A stretch of DNA of 64,000 nucleotides from Aldrovandia affinis (Eukaryota > Chordata > Actinopteri > Notacanthiformes > Halosauridae). The stretch covers positions 1,521,001-1,585,000 of the forward strand of contig JAINUG010000196.1 of assembly GCA_029706075.1 (NCBI GenBank), in the 5' to 3' direction. The notes under the pieces were generated by a model. It was not told the origin of the DNA, ran no database searches, and worked only from the letters and a program-made list of their open reading frames with translations. A program made the translations under genes and the position numbers. Position 1 is the stretch's first letter. The number at the start of each line of letters is the position of its first letter. Positions 1 to 13,934 of this stretch are shown one piece after another.

Positions 1-3000
1 AAAGCCAGGCTTTGTTTTAGAACATACTCACCCTCAGTATTGTTATTGACTATTTTTTATTTTCAGTAGGTGTGTCAATCATGACTTGGTGGAAAATGAG
101 TGCAGCTCTAAGTATGTTTGTGCTGTGTCACGCGGCCCTCTTTGAAGCATCTCATGAGCAGGTCATGTGGAAAAGAGATCTCTGTGCCCTCTCAGAGCAG
201 GGGAGTGACTTATTTCCCAGAAGCCCCAACCAACCACTGAATTAAATGTATTGACATACATTTACATCTGTGCATTTCCCAAAATGCACTGCAGTTACAC
301 ACCTCTTGAGGATAGAGCTTATGTGAAGTATTGTTACGATAAAATATGTATTTTTAAATAATAGTAATGACTGGGTTAATTAAAGCCAATATGAAAAGAG
401 GTTGGAGTAAAAGCCACACCCACACACAGCCGCATTGGAGAACCCACTAGATAAGACTCTATCGATCAGAGAAGACAGAGAGGCGACCTGGTGACTAATC
501 TTTGTTGCCAGCTGCTCTCTACAGATGGAATGTAAAAATGAAGATGTCAGGGAAGAGCAATTCCTTCCATTCTGTACCTCTCCCTCCCTCACTCTGTCAT
601 TCTCTCTCTCGCTCTGTCTCACTCACTCATTTCTTCTCTCTGTAGACTGCTCCCTACTCCCTACCTGACACACACCACTCTCCCCCAGCATCGCAGCAGT
701 GCTGTAAGAGGGTGGGGTGTCTGTGTTGAGTGTATTTGTGTGCTTCAGACAGAGATCTGAGACTGAGGCAGAGGCGCAGTACAGGTCAACTGAAAAGGAG
801 AACTCCAGTGTGGCAGAAGAGAGGTGGCGCTGTTGGAGAGGCGCTTCGATGCCAGCGTCAATCCAGCCGCACCAAAAAAGCCCCAACTAAGTTCCAACGG
901 GAGGGTTTTTGCATTCAAATGCAATGAAGGCTCACATCTGGGTTTCCTGTGAATCTTACAGAATTCATTCACAATTATACTAGCTCATTTAGTCTGTATT
1001 TCTTTAGAAGGAATAATACAACTATTCTAATCCATTCAAATGTCTGCCAGATATACTAGATCTGGACAGTACTAGACAAATATACTATTCTGTGAAATAG
1101 TCAAACCAAATTTCAATAACACGTATTGAATACACATGAATTTTGAATGCAAAAAGCCCCCCAAGTAAAGAATCCCTCAGGGTGGTTCGGGCAACAGCCA
1201 GAGCAGTGAGGAGAGGGGACCTGGCATGCTTTGGACAGGACAGAGAGAGGTGGGGCAGGGGTACACACCTTTTTGGACTTTCCTTGGAGGCGTCACTCTT
1301 ACTGTGACTAGGACAAACCAGAGGGACACGGTTATCTGGACTGAATCGGACCCTGCGTCCTCGTACCCGGGTTTGTGACACCTCGCCATGGAAACTGGAG
1401 CCACCACGAGACCTTTCATATTTGCTATTTGAATTGTAGCCTTCTGATACATCGCTACAGTGCAGTGGCCTATTTGGTTTCGTATCGGCTGAAATGCTAT
1501 TAGATTGCTGCTCCAGAGAAACCTGAAATAATGTTTGTGGTGAACTACAGCTCCCAACATACAATACCGAATCCTGCAATTCATGACTAACAACAATCAG
1601 CTCACTGGAGGAAGGGCACATGTTTCGGTGAGAAATTGTGGAATGGCAGCAAAAATCCTGCTTTGTGCCTGCTCTGCTCCATGAGTCCGAGCCAGCTTGA
1701 TGTTACAACCCTACAGAGTCACTTGTAAATGTTGGAAACTGTAGATTCGTTCAAGAGAGTGCAATTACAAATGTCCTTCTACCCTTTAAAAAAAAAAAAA
1801 AATGTCAGCAAAAATTCCAGCAATTACCCATTTCTCCCAACATTAAAATGTGCGTTTTATTTCAGGAACGATTACATTTGCACATAAGTATTGATGAAAT
1901 TAATGGAGAAAGAGAGGGGCAATGGTCTATTTCCTGACCAGAATACAGATCCACCTCCTGGAGAGGAGGGCTAGCAACCTAACAGATCCAATCCATTCAG
2001 GTCTCACGTTAGATCCGGTACCCAATTCTAGGCGCAAACGGACAAGAGTTAAAATGCTGTGGGTACAGTAATCTTAGCCTTAATCTCAAAGCCCTCAAAA
2101 GACCCAACGAATGTAACACAAAGAGGCTCTGATCTGCTTGTGAAAACCTCCGGCAGTTTAGTCACACCACCCCAGAAGGCACCCAATGTGCTACACCACA
2201 ACTATAATAAGCATACCACGGCAAACAAGACAATAAATCACGGTGGCCCTATTATTACATGACAGGGAAATTCATAATGCAAACAAACAAGTAAATAAAT
2301 AAATGAATGAATAATAACATTTAAAAAATCATTTTATTCACTTCTGACGTTATCGTGAAATCTTGTGGCACAACAGGAGAAAGCTCCCAGCAGTAATGGG
2401 AGTCAGCTGATGCCTGAGCAGAAAATCCAGCATCAGGGCACATTAATCGCCAGCCACTTCACCACCAGCTTAATGTGAGGACTGTGCGTTAGCAGGCCTG
2501 TAGCTCCGTCACTTGCGTGGGACGTGCTGTGGGCATTCCTGAATGAGCACATCAGGTCGAGGCCGGCTGCTCGGTGAACGATGCTGTGGCTGGCAGGCCT
2601 CCTACAGAATGACTGCAGACTGTTCCCGGAATGGCTATTCATCTCATTTCATATCTATTTATAAGCGCACGACCAGCCGCCGTGAAAGGAGAAACAATCG
2701 TCTGGGAATGCATTTATGAGAAAACCGACCACAATGAACTCAATGAAACGCTGGCCCACTGAAACAACTTTCCCCCAGCGAGGCCGTGCCAGCGTTTACA
2801 ACAAATTTGTGATTGTGTTTTCTGGAAGCATAGCTAGAAACATTCTCTAAATGTATAGATTCAATTAGGGGGGAAAAATCTAACTGGTGTTTTCCCTAAA
2901 TATGATCTGCCTGCCAAATGCTCCTGTCTCATTTCTCTTCAGAGAATATGCCCACAGGCACTCGAGAGAGCTGATTAACTGGCAAACACTTCAGTCTCGG

Positions 3001-3115
3001 AACCATTAGCTCTCTAATCGAGCCCCGGGGATGAAAAGCTCTGCAGCAGAGGAGTGCCTCGAACCTTGAACCGAGCATTCCACCTGGTTGTAGATATCTG
3101 AATCGTGAATCTTAC
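1..3115 (-). other. mcam: mcam intron 13 (open at left edge)
   Basis: No transmembrane-coding exon, KKGK-type juxtamembrane segment or C-terminal YIDLR-type motif was seen on the minus strand, so the remaining exons should lie beyond the left edge. The stretch contains CT-rich sequence near 600, a short A-run at 1,789-1,802 and an A-rich tail near 2,280-2,310. An open frame of 178 codons at 1,085-1,621 (minus) has no recognisable domain or codon pattern and is treated as chance. Confidence 0.6.
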
Positions 3116-3151
3116 CTGCAGTGTTAGCGGTGGTTGAAGTGGCCACTGGAA
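3116..3151 (-). CDS. mcam: mcam exon 13: small Thr-rich stalk exon
   Basis: This is a 36-base exon between acceptor TTTGGCAG (preceded by the pyrimidine-rich TTCTGTT) and donor GTAAGATT. It gives IPVATSTTANTA, residues 523-534, a Thr/Ala-rich stretch like the O-glycosylated stalk that precedes the transmembrane helix in MCAM. Both ends are phase 1, so it can be skipped without breaking the frame. Its small size makes it less certain than the Ig exons, but both splice sites and the phase fit. Confidence 0.72.
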
Positions 3152-6100
3152 CTGCCAAACAGAACAGAGAGTACATTTGATCAGACAAGACTGCAGAGAC
3201 ATCCATCCTGCTAAGAGGATACAATATGGTGCACATTCCCAACAATCAGATTTGACCACAGGAGATAGACATTTTTGGGGGGTATTTAAAATGTCATAGT
3301 CACTCTTGGAAAAGGCATACAGCAAAAATGTTTTACTGGCATCTGTGAATATAACACATTCAAAACTACAAAATGAAATGTCAGTTACATTCCTTTTATT
3401 CTATTTGATTACCCTCGTAATATTTTTGAGCAAATATTGAGTGTCAGGACGAACACGTTTGTGTTGTAATAACAGTATTGTGGCACTAAGTTGTGTCTAA
3501 AATGTTATGCCGGGACAGCCTTCAAATAGGCAAATGGGCTGGACTCAAATTTGTCCTTAACTTTACTTGCAAATAAATGCAAATTGCAATAAATTGCAAA
3601 TGCAGAAATGACAAATGAACAAGTGAAATGGTTTTATTCGCAATAATATTGCAATACTTTTTGCGGTCGTTGAACTTGCCATACTGCATTTGTGAAGAAA
3701 AAAAACTAACAATTACATTTAATTGTGAATTAAAGTTGAGGACAAATGTTGATTGAATCCATGCTACTGTTTCTTTGTTAAAAGCAGGAGGTGATAGAGA
3801 CAGTGGAGAAGTTCTGGCCTCTTTTATAAAGTGGGTCAAACAGTTAGCCCTGGTGCGTCTAAGAGGAGAGGAAGTTGAATTTACTGGCTTTGATGCTGAA
3901 GGACCTCGTCTGTGTGCCCAGGACGTTGGTGGCATTGCAGGAGGCTGTGGTGTCGGAGGTCACTTGGATGGTCACCAAGCTGTGAGCGCTGCTCTCTGTC
4001 ACTTTGAGTGACGTCTCACGCCAGGTCTGGAAAACAAGACACCGAACACAGAATTGAATATGTTGTCCGGTGGGGGGGTGGAGGAGGGGAGTTAAAATAA
4101 AAGTACAAGAATTCTAGAATCACGTGTTTCTGTGTAAACATTTTTTATTGTATGCTGCATCAACACTGCTAAAAAATATAAAATCAGTAACTGTAAAGAA
4201 TTAAGATGACAAAAAATAAATAATTAAGTGTCCACAACTTTAAGAGAAGCATTCCTCCTAAAGGGACTTTCGGCCGGCTCGAAACCAGAAGTGAAATGGA
4301 AACAAACAATCAATTTCACTTCAAACTTTCAGTGAACTTTCATCTTTCCTTCTGAACAGCAAAAACGTCACACCAAAACAATTCCAGAGTCGCACCCCCT
4401 GCCCTCGCCATGTCCCCTCTTGTGGCCTGGCTGCCTGTAGGAGTGTACCTGACTTCCTGTGATGCTCCAGGTGATGGTGGGTTTTGGGTATCCCTGAGCC
4501 TCGCAGGAAAGGTTCACCCACTTCTCCACATTCTCGTCCATCTCCTCACGTCTTCCCGATCCCTTCATCTCAGGAGTCCCTGGTGGAAGGAGATAAGGGG
4601 GCGGGGGTGGCGTTAGGTACTGCATGCAAGCCCCCTGCGGTTCTATTCAGACCCCCCCCCACACCGCGGTCAGCGGGGGACTCACCCTGGACGATGATGT
4701 TCAACGAGCCGCTGGTCTGCAGCCCTCCCAGAGAGGGCGCTGTCACCTTGCAGATGTACTCCCCCGTGGCCGCAAATGAGATGTCCTGCAGGAACAGCTC
4801 GTGACCCTTCCCAACCAGCTCTCCGTCCTGAACAGGCAGACAAGACAGACAGAGCGACGGAGAGATTGGCGATCGGGAGGAGGGAACATGGCGTGGCTCT
4901 CTTGGCCTGGTGGATCCATCTCGATGAAGGACGGAGACGGGAGAGGGTGCAGAATAAGCGGTTTCCCACCTTGAACCAGACGGTGGCGGTCTCCACGGAG
5001 CACTGAGCGTTGCAGGTGGCCGTCAGGCTTTCCCCCTTCAGCAGGATCTCTGTGTCTCTGGGCACCACCACAGCGGGGTCCAGGTCTATACAGGACACGA
5101 GACACGAGCATCAGCCATGGGGCACCACTCGGGGGCAGCATCGAGCAGTGGTCAACAAGCTGTGCTCGCAGCCCAAAGTTTGAATGTTCAGTTCCCAGGT
5201 GGGGCACCTGTGGGGTGGGGTGGAGGTATCCAGCTGTGGATGCTGCTTGTGTCTGTGTGTGTGAGAGCAGGCAAACGTGGTGCATTCATGGAAATGTTTG
5301 GTGGCATTAGCTGAATTACTTGTTATTTCTCACTCTTCCAAACCATATTTCTCTCTATCTGTTTTGTAGGCGCTGTGGCACACATCTCTGCGATGGCATC
5401 GATTGTGGCTTTACTGATCTCCAGCTCTAGCGGTGATATCCTTCCCATTCCAAATGCACTTATAGTACGTCTCTCTGGACAAGAGCGTCTGCTGAATGTC
5501 TAAAACGTAAACGTAAATATGAACCACGCAGAAGATTTCCACATAAATGCACAATGAAGGCTTTTAGTGGCTCCAGCTGTATAAATGGACGGTATGTAAA
5601 GGTAAAGTTGTGTAACGAGGTGCGCAACTTCAGGTGCCATACAGCACATGTTATTTTTATGTTATGGTTATGTTAACTATATGTTAACTTAAATGTGTTT
5701 TAAGTCTGCTGTTGTGGCAAGGCGAAGTTTCCCCAGCGGCGATCGATATTGTACCATGTTTAAATGCATGGCAGAGCAGAGCAGCGAGACTCTCCGGGAG
5801 CCCTGCGGCAGTGGTGCGGGGAGCCGTGGCGGGTTCGGGGGGCGGGACAGACGGGTGTGTCTCACTCACAGTGGACAGTCAGCTGCATCTCGCCCACGGC
5901 CTCGGCGTACGTGTCCAGGTCCAGGGAGCGGCACTGGTAGACTCCGCTGTCGGCCCGGGTCACATCCTCCAGAAGCAGCAGGTCCGGATAGGAATCCAGC
6001 TCAACTTCCGGCTGCTGCAGGGGACAGGCAAAGCCAGTGCATTCAATCATTATACATTATTGTACATATATATATATATATACACACACAGTGGGTATAA

Positions 6101-9100
6101 TATAAAGCATTCAAACCCTTTGGCAATTTACAATGTGAAAAATGGCAACAACAAAAAAAAGGGTGAATTATTTATTTATTTATTTGACAATTTTTCCCTG
6201 TTTTTCTACCAATTTGGTGTCCAATTATACACTCTATTAAGCCACGGGGCACAACTATCACCCCCACAAGCCCGCTGCTAGCCTATTTCTGATACCAGTA
6301 GTGGCAGGAACAAAGAACCGCCTGCTCCGAGACAGAACTCGCTAATTGCCGACCGTGATTCCGATACAACCAGATAAGCTTTCTGCAGTGAGCTCATGCT
6401 GGCTTCCCTCCCCCCTCCCTGGGGCGGACAGCCAACTGCCGCTCCCTACCAGCACTCCCGGCCAGAGCCGGACTGGCGCAGCCGGGAAGCGAACCCCAGC
6501 CGCAGTGGGCAACATGCATCCCGGTCGGATGCTTTTATCGTGAGGCCCGGGTGAATACCTTGTATAGCCACTGTGTGTGTCAGTGTGTGTGTGTGTGTGT
6601 GTGTATACATAGTTAACTGCCAAAATAAAGGAAACACCAACATAAAATGTCTTAGTAGGGCGTTGGGCCACCACAAGCTGCCAGAACAGCTTAATTTTGC
6701 CTTGGCATTGTATTTATTGGTGTTTACTTTGCCCTCTAAGCAGTTGAGTGAACCTAAACCATGCCAGAAAAATGCACCCCACACCAAAAAAGAGCTACTA
6801 GTATCCCTCATTTACTCAAGTGTTTCCTTTATTTTGGCAGTTACCTGTGTATATATACACACACACAACCTTTACATGTTAATGTATTATATTAATCATA
6901 TTATGCATATATTACACTATACTTGACCAAAGGCTATACAAGCTGTGGCATAGTACATTTGACCTCTATTCACAATCCCCCATGGCTCTCCCCATTCGGG
7001 ACCCTTTGTATGTTTGTATGTCTTAGTTTTGGTGGCATCTGCAAACATATTTTGTAAAGCGCAGATGTCTCCACCCAATGCTATTCTTCCAGTTTTATAG
7101 GTCTTCTGCCCTGGGTGTGAGGACAAAAGTGGAGGGAGAGGCGGGGGGTGAAGGGGGGTGGTTTCTTACTTGTGCTCGGGTGAAAGTAAAGGGTGGTGGG
7201 GGGTTCCCGTCACCCCGGCAACGGATCTCCACTGTGTCCCCCTCTTTCACCAGCCCTTCCGGGGACTCTTTCCACAGCTCCACAACTTCTGTCGGGTCTG
7301 AGGGATGGACATACGGCCAATGAGCATGTCACAAAGGCAGAGCAAGCAAAGCAGGCTTACCATACATACCTATGCCACCAATTTAAGGATTTTCAAGGAT
7401 CAAGGTGAATTTTTGCTGCCCTAGGATTGGCTCTGATTCAGGCCGAACAAGTGCCTAATTCATAGTCAAATATGGGCACAAAGCTTTCCAGGACGATCGG
7501 CAAAATCTCTTGTACAAATGTTGCTATTTTTTAGAAGCATTTAGCCAATGCTTTTATCCAGGCCAACTTACAAGCAAGTGCCTAGAATAAAGCTAGAAGA
7601 ACAATGCCAGACCTACAAAATCAATTAAGTCACAGACAAATCTGAGTGAACTGTAGAGACAAGTACAGGAGCAAGTGTAAGTTATTTTTTTAATGTTTTA
7701 TATAATCTAATTGACTAATATACATAATCTGTAGAGTTAAGATAATCGATATACAGAGTCATATTAATTTTCAGAATTTGAGGACTCAATCATTTTCAAG
7801 GAGCGTGGGAACCCTGAGATGTGATTAGATTCACAATTATACCCCAGTCTACTGGTGCACTGAGAACGGCATGAGATGGGCTGAGGGGGGAGGCAGGGGA
7901 ATACCACTACACACGGTCTGATGGAATTGAGATGGTGGGGGGGGCTGAAGTACACAGAAACGTCCCAGCTGAGCCGTGGCTGCTGTTTGCCTGTGGGCGG
8001 GGTCAAAGAGACAAAACCAGAAGTCCCAGCCAGGCTTGTCATTTGTTATCTGCGTGCCGTCCGTGTTTGTGTTCGGTCTGGGCAGAGCGAGGGTGACCGC
8101 AGACGGCATGGCCGCTGTTATAAACCAAAACACACCAGCACGTGGCAAAGTATGACATCAGGAACGTATTTTCTCGCGTATACAGTTTTTCAAATCGGAA
8201 CGCTAAATCACAACTAAATGCACGCTAAATGCAACCGGTTGCATTGTTGCCAGGCCCTCCGACAATTGGATTCATGCCGTCACCCCCCACCTCTCCGCTC
8301 TGCATTCCACCAGCTGAACTGTCACAGTTACTGCTGGAGAACTGCACAAGGTGCAAGCAAACTGCTTTTGCCCAATTGACCAGCAGAGTTGCTATTGAGA
8401 AATTATCAGGGAATATCCTGCTGACTTCATCCCTCCCTCCCTGGATGACATTACAGTCAATTATGCATCGCCCTGTGAACTCCCAGCCATAGCCAGAACT
8501 GGTATGGTCCAGATTCCAGTGGGGGACTCACAGTGCTATTCAATGTGGATAAGGGGAGCAGGGGACTCACAGTGCAATTACAATGGGGTGAACAGAGTGG
8601 GACACACACACAGTGAAACTGCATAAGGTTGAAGAGAGTGGGGAACTCACAGTGCACGGTAATGTTGATGCCCTTCGAGTCGGCCGTCCCCACAGCGGCA
8701 GGGACAGCATAGCTGACCTCGCAGTAGAAGAGCGCGTCCTTGTCTTGCTTCGCCACCTTGTAGTGCAGCTCACTCTGAATGGTGTACAGGCCACTGGACT
8801 CCCGGGTCACTAGGGTCACCACGTTAATCTCTGTGACATACAGAAACGCGAACGCAAACACACACACACGAGCAGGTTAGAAAAAAACGCCTCGACACTC
8901 ATGTGCATTCAGAAGCGCACGGGAGATTTCTCACATCGGAGAACATTTTAGCCTACAGGTACACGGTGCTGGAAATGGTGAGACTGCTTTACATATGAGT
9001 ATTTCACTCTATTATAAATTCTCACCGCTGGCTGTAGCGCTAAATGGCCTTACGCTACTTAAAAAACAGAGTGGACTGGTTGATGAAAAGATGAATGGTA

Positions 9101-12100
9101 ATAACAGGCTTCTGACAGGGTAAATGATGATTGCAGGCTTTTGAGAAGGCAAATGGCAATAATGGCTATTCAACATTCAGGAGCTATCATTATACTTTTC
9201 TGTCCCTGTCTCATACTCACTGCCACTCAAGGGGATTAGCGGCTCGTGGTCACGGTACCAAGTGATGTTGGGCCTGGGGTAGCCATTCCGGGCTTCACAG
9301 GAGGCAATCTGTAACATGGAGCAAATGGCATGAGTCATTAGGGACAGCATAAAGTAGGTTTAATGCAAGTGACAAAGCTTACTTTCATGCCATTACAACA
9401 CAATTATCATTAAGCTAACGCTCAGACATTCCATATACTAATAAAATATTTAGCTACTTGGGTTTAACACTACAAATCCTGTTTCTGCCATTGTTGAAAG
9501 TACTCTCATTTTCCTGGTTCATGATGAATATTCATTAAGGGACGTGGGTCAAAGTGAGCCCCCAAAGCAAGAACAACAACCCCGATAGCACTGGGACTTC
9601 CTGTGACTAACTGGAAGCTCCGAGAGATATAAATAAGCAGGACGGAAGGAACACAGATGCTGTGGTCAGAATAAAGATAATATGTGGCCATAGATGGCTA
9701 AGACAGAATACAGCAAAGGTCACAACCTTCGTCGGGTAAGGGCTGGACACTGAGATTCCGCTGTAGACACCCTCGATCACAGGGGCTTCTGGGGGATCTG
9801 AAGGAGGAACAAGGGATGACATCATACATGAATCCCATATGAACAATGACAGTGTAAAAACATGGCGGATCTGAGAAAGGACAAGATGACATCACACCAC
9901 AAAGGGGCAGAATTATTCTCTGCGTGTGGGGGGGTAACATCAAAATCACCACTGTTAGGAGGTAAAAGTCAAGGCTCAAACATGCAGGAGGGTGATCTAA
10001 AACTCCAGTTGAAGCACTTCACATCTCCCAAAAACCCAAAACATGGCTTTTCCTCGGTATCATTCCAGTTCACCACAGCTATGCAAACCGAAGGGGCAGA
10101 ATCTGCAAAAACATGAAAAAAAGATTTTTTTCTGGATTTTGCGTCGTACCGAAAACTTTGAGCAGGGTTTTGCCCTCGCCATTGCCGGCAGACATGCCGT
10201 TCACTTGGCAGATGAACTCCCGCTCGTCCGCAAGCTGCACATCCTGTATGGTCAACACGATCTCGCCGCGCTCGTCAGCTGGGCTGACGGTGATCCTCTC
10301 CGTGAAGTCCGTGCCTTCGTCCACAATCTGCATAGTGTCGTCGCCGTAGAAGATCCGCTCTCGCTGGCTGCTGGCCCCACCTTTCTGCAGAACAGAGGCC
10401 ACCAGAGTGCATGCACAGTTAACTTGGGCATAGTCACATGTACATGGCCTGTTAAGAGTACAAGAAAGGACAGTTCTTTCTGCACCTCAAGGAGGCAGAA
10501 AGGGAGAAATGTTTAATGTTTAATTCAACAGCCCTTGGAAACAGATCTGTTTATTCTGCTGTGCTGTACATACATCTGATGGGACTTGTAGGCAGACATG
10601 GACACTGCCCTGTTTTACATGGTGTTCTGGATCTGAGCATGATGGGACATGTAGGCAGGCATGGACAGTGGCAGACATGGACAGTGCCCTGTTTACCCTA
10701 CTGTCCTGGAGCTGAGAATAATGGGATTTGAAGGGAGGTAGAGATTCTGGTACTTACCACAAACCACTGTACCATCACGGTGCTGGGCTCCTCAGTAATG
10801 GAGTAAACACAGGGGATCTCTACCCTTTCTCCCACGTGCACCTCCACGCTGTACTCCATGGTAACATCCACCTTCGCCCATACTGCAAACACACACAACA
10901 CAGGCATTGAATTAAGGTGGAAACCGACCGTTCTGCCCTAGATATGTTAAACCAGAAGAGCGATGAGTTCAGCTGCAAGGCAGGATGGGCTTTGGGTTTC
11001 ACTGAGGTGTGAATCAAAACACCAGTTCACAAAAACACGAACACACTCACATACGTACAAACACCAACAAATACATGAAAGACGCGCGAATACAATTACA
11101 CAAACACACACACACCCACACACTGAGTACAAGACAATAAATAAATAAATGTACATTCTATGAGGCACAAACCCAGGCTACATCATTATGTCATAAACAT
11201 GTTTTTGCATATCAGTTCACATACAGTACTATCAGTGCTAGACTAGCAGCACTACAGTAAATTCAATGCATCCTAACAATCAATGCCCCCTCACGTCTGA
11301 GTGGGTCTCCTCACATTACTAGTGCGACGCAAAATATACGTCCCTCCCTAAAGGAACGAAGGCCCCTGTTTTCCTACGCATTCTCTACAGTTAGCTAAGC
11401 TTCATGTCGGGGCCCCTCCAAACCCTGGCGGTGAACAGGCTGGCACGTGAGCAGCGGAAGACAACGCTATGTGAGGGACCCTTTGAGCCCACCGTGCCCC
11501 ACATCGGCATTCCAGCCCGTAGCCCACAGGATGGAAGAAAGCCGGGATTGAAGGAGAGCATAATTACCCAGTGTTCACCCCGCCAGTGAGGAATGAACGA
11601 GCGAGCACGTGTGTGCCTCTGTCCTCTGGCCCATGGCGGTGGCGAGGACCAATCAGAATGCGCCATTTGCCCATAAGGGAGGCTGCGCACACACAATCCC
11701 GATCATCGGATTTCCAATCGTGGCCAGGTCCCATCCGGCTTTGATACAGACCAGTCCAGATCTCGCTTTGTTTTTACCTTTAGTGTATTCTTGGTATGTC
11801 CGCATACCTTTCCCTTCCCCCCATTTCAGGGAAACATACAGTACGTTCGCAGAAGCAAGTGGGGTTGGGGAGTGTAAAGGGAGAGTACAGTACAGGCGGA
11901 TTCACTAGCCAAGCTATTGGATACCCTCCATCCCTCCTACCTCACAGTAAACAATATGAACAACCCCACATTATGTGTTGATGCTAAATGAGAATGAAGG
12001 CCCGTTTCCCACTACCGAAATCTGATTAGTTATTCCAAAGACATTTCCTGTGTATTAGCAATGTCACGTTAACAGTGACAGGACCGTGTGAACGGAGCAT

Positions 12101-12112
12101 CAGTTCCTCTTC

Positions 12113-12159
<47 letters not shown>

Positions 12160-13108
12160 TTCCACCTATCTGTGTATATGTGTATGCATGTGGGCTAGTG
12201 TGTGTGTGAGTATGTGAGTACATGAGTGTCTGACTGTTTGTGTGCGTGTGTGTGTGTGTGTGTGTGCGTGTGTGTGTGTTTGTGTGTGTGTGTGTGGGCT
12301 CACAGCAGACACTCATTCGATCCCTCTGTCATAACTCTTCTCCAGGCTGTTTTTGTTTTCTATGACAGAACTGCCACTGGATGCAGAGGCCAGTTATTCT
12401 GGGCACTAAACACTCCTCTGTCTGTGTACAATCATAGCACATTCCCCAGTGCAGGACTGAATACCAGTCTGTGTCCCCAGTCGACCTTGATGTCGTTTAG
12501 CATATCGCTTTATGTGTATATGTCGTATGGTGGTGTATGGGAAGCTGTTTGGATGCAAAACAATTTTCTGTGTTAGCAGACAATAAAGTACTATCTCATC
12601 TCATCTCATCTCATCTCATCTCATCTCTCTTGTGTGCAGCTGCATCCAGGACTGATCATCAGCCCTCAAAAGGCCTGTTTCATTTAAAACAGACTCCCAA
12701 ATGAGCAGAGGCATTATAGTGTGCAGGTGACCTGGCACCTGAAGCGAGAGTGCTTACTTGCTGATGCTTCAGGTGGAAAGGCGGGGTGGGCAGGCAGGTG
12801 GAGAGTCGTGGCACCCCCACACTCCCGAATGCTGGCGGAACAAGCGGCAGAGCACTTGCAGTCGGGACACCCCCCACCAACAACCCTCCCCCACCCCAAC
12901 CGGAATGGCTCTGCGCTAATCCCGCCCAGCTGCCGTGGAAACGGTCCACATCGGCTGCCGAAACACGCAACTTTTCTCTCGCTAAAGAACAGCGGTGGCA
13001 GTCCTCAAACAAAGAGAGAGAAAATGAATGACTGATTTATTTATTTATTTATTCTTTTTTTTGCAGCCGGAGGGAATGACCGCGCTCAGAACCAAGACCC
13101 GCATGAAA

Positions 13109-13173
<65 letters not shown>

Positions 13174-13186
13174 TGTGTGTATAGGC

Positions 13187-13253
<67 letters not shown>

Positions 13254-13544
13254 TGTGGTTTTTGTTGTTGCAATGTGTGGCAGAAACCTACATGTAATTC
13301 TACAATTCCCCGTCTGGCCCCAGACAATGCATATTTTTATGGTACAAATAAAGCCCTCTATTCATGGCACACATACCCTCGGTGCCAAAAACAACCCAGC
13401 AGAGTGACTTTTAAAATGTGACCCCCGCCCCCACCTTCCCCTTACCCCTCCCCCATTCCCTCTGCCCCACATCTCTCTTTTGGTTTGAAGAAAGACCCTG
13501 TTTTTTCCCCTCCTCCCCTCCATCCTTTCCCTGTGCAGTACCCT

Positions 13545-13607
<63 letters not shown>

Positions 13608-13888
13608 TCCTTTCAGCACTAGGAGAAAAGGAGTGAACTGAAAGGCTTCCTTTTTAATTGGAAACATCTGGGGAGTGCGGGACTAGGCTGGTGGGGTGCC
13701 GAGGAATGGATGGGGCTCCATGCGGTTGGCAAGGGAGCTGTGTGGACATGAGTGACAGGAGGGGCATGGTGGGGGGGGTTCAGAAAGGCCTCTCGGTCTA
13801 TTTCCCTTTTCTTAAGAATGAATGCGCTAACAATGAGCTACAGCAGGGAGGGGAGAGGAGCGTTGAGTGCATGTCTGTGTGTGTGCGC

Positions 13889-13934
<46 letters not shown>

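Noticed and set aside
1085..1621. 178-codon open frame on the minus strand
   Set aside because: No domain, signal peptide or splice context, low-complexity composition, and it lies inside intron 13 of mcam. Probably chance.
3522..3935. Open frame running through mcam exon 12 into the next intron
   Set aside because: The frame does not match the exon 12 reading frame. The true exon ends at the donor at 3,884.
4743..5285. 180-codon minus-strand frame over exons 9-10
   Set aside because: It overlaps two mcam exons in another frame and reads through both introns. It is a shadow of the real exons.
8829..8830. Alternative exon 6 acceptor two bases downstream (second AG)
   Set aside because: Joining there to exon 5 gives an immediate in-frame stop. 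Only the first AG keeps the frame.
13028..13421. Open frames of alternating Cys-Val residues
   Set aside because: These are translations of the long TG microsatellite and have no coding meaning.
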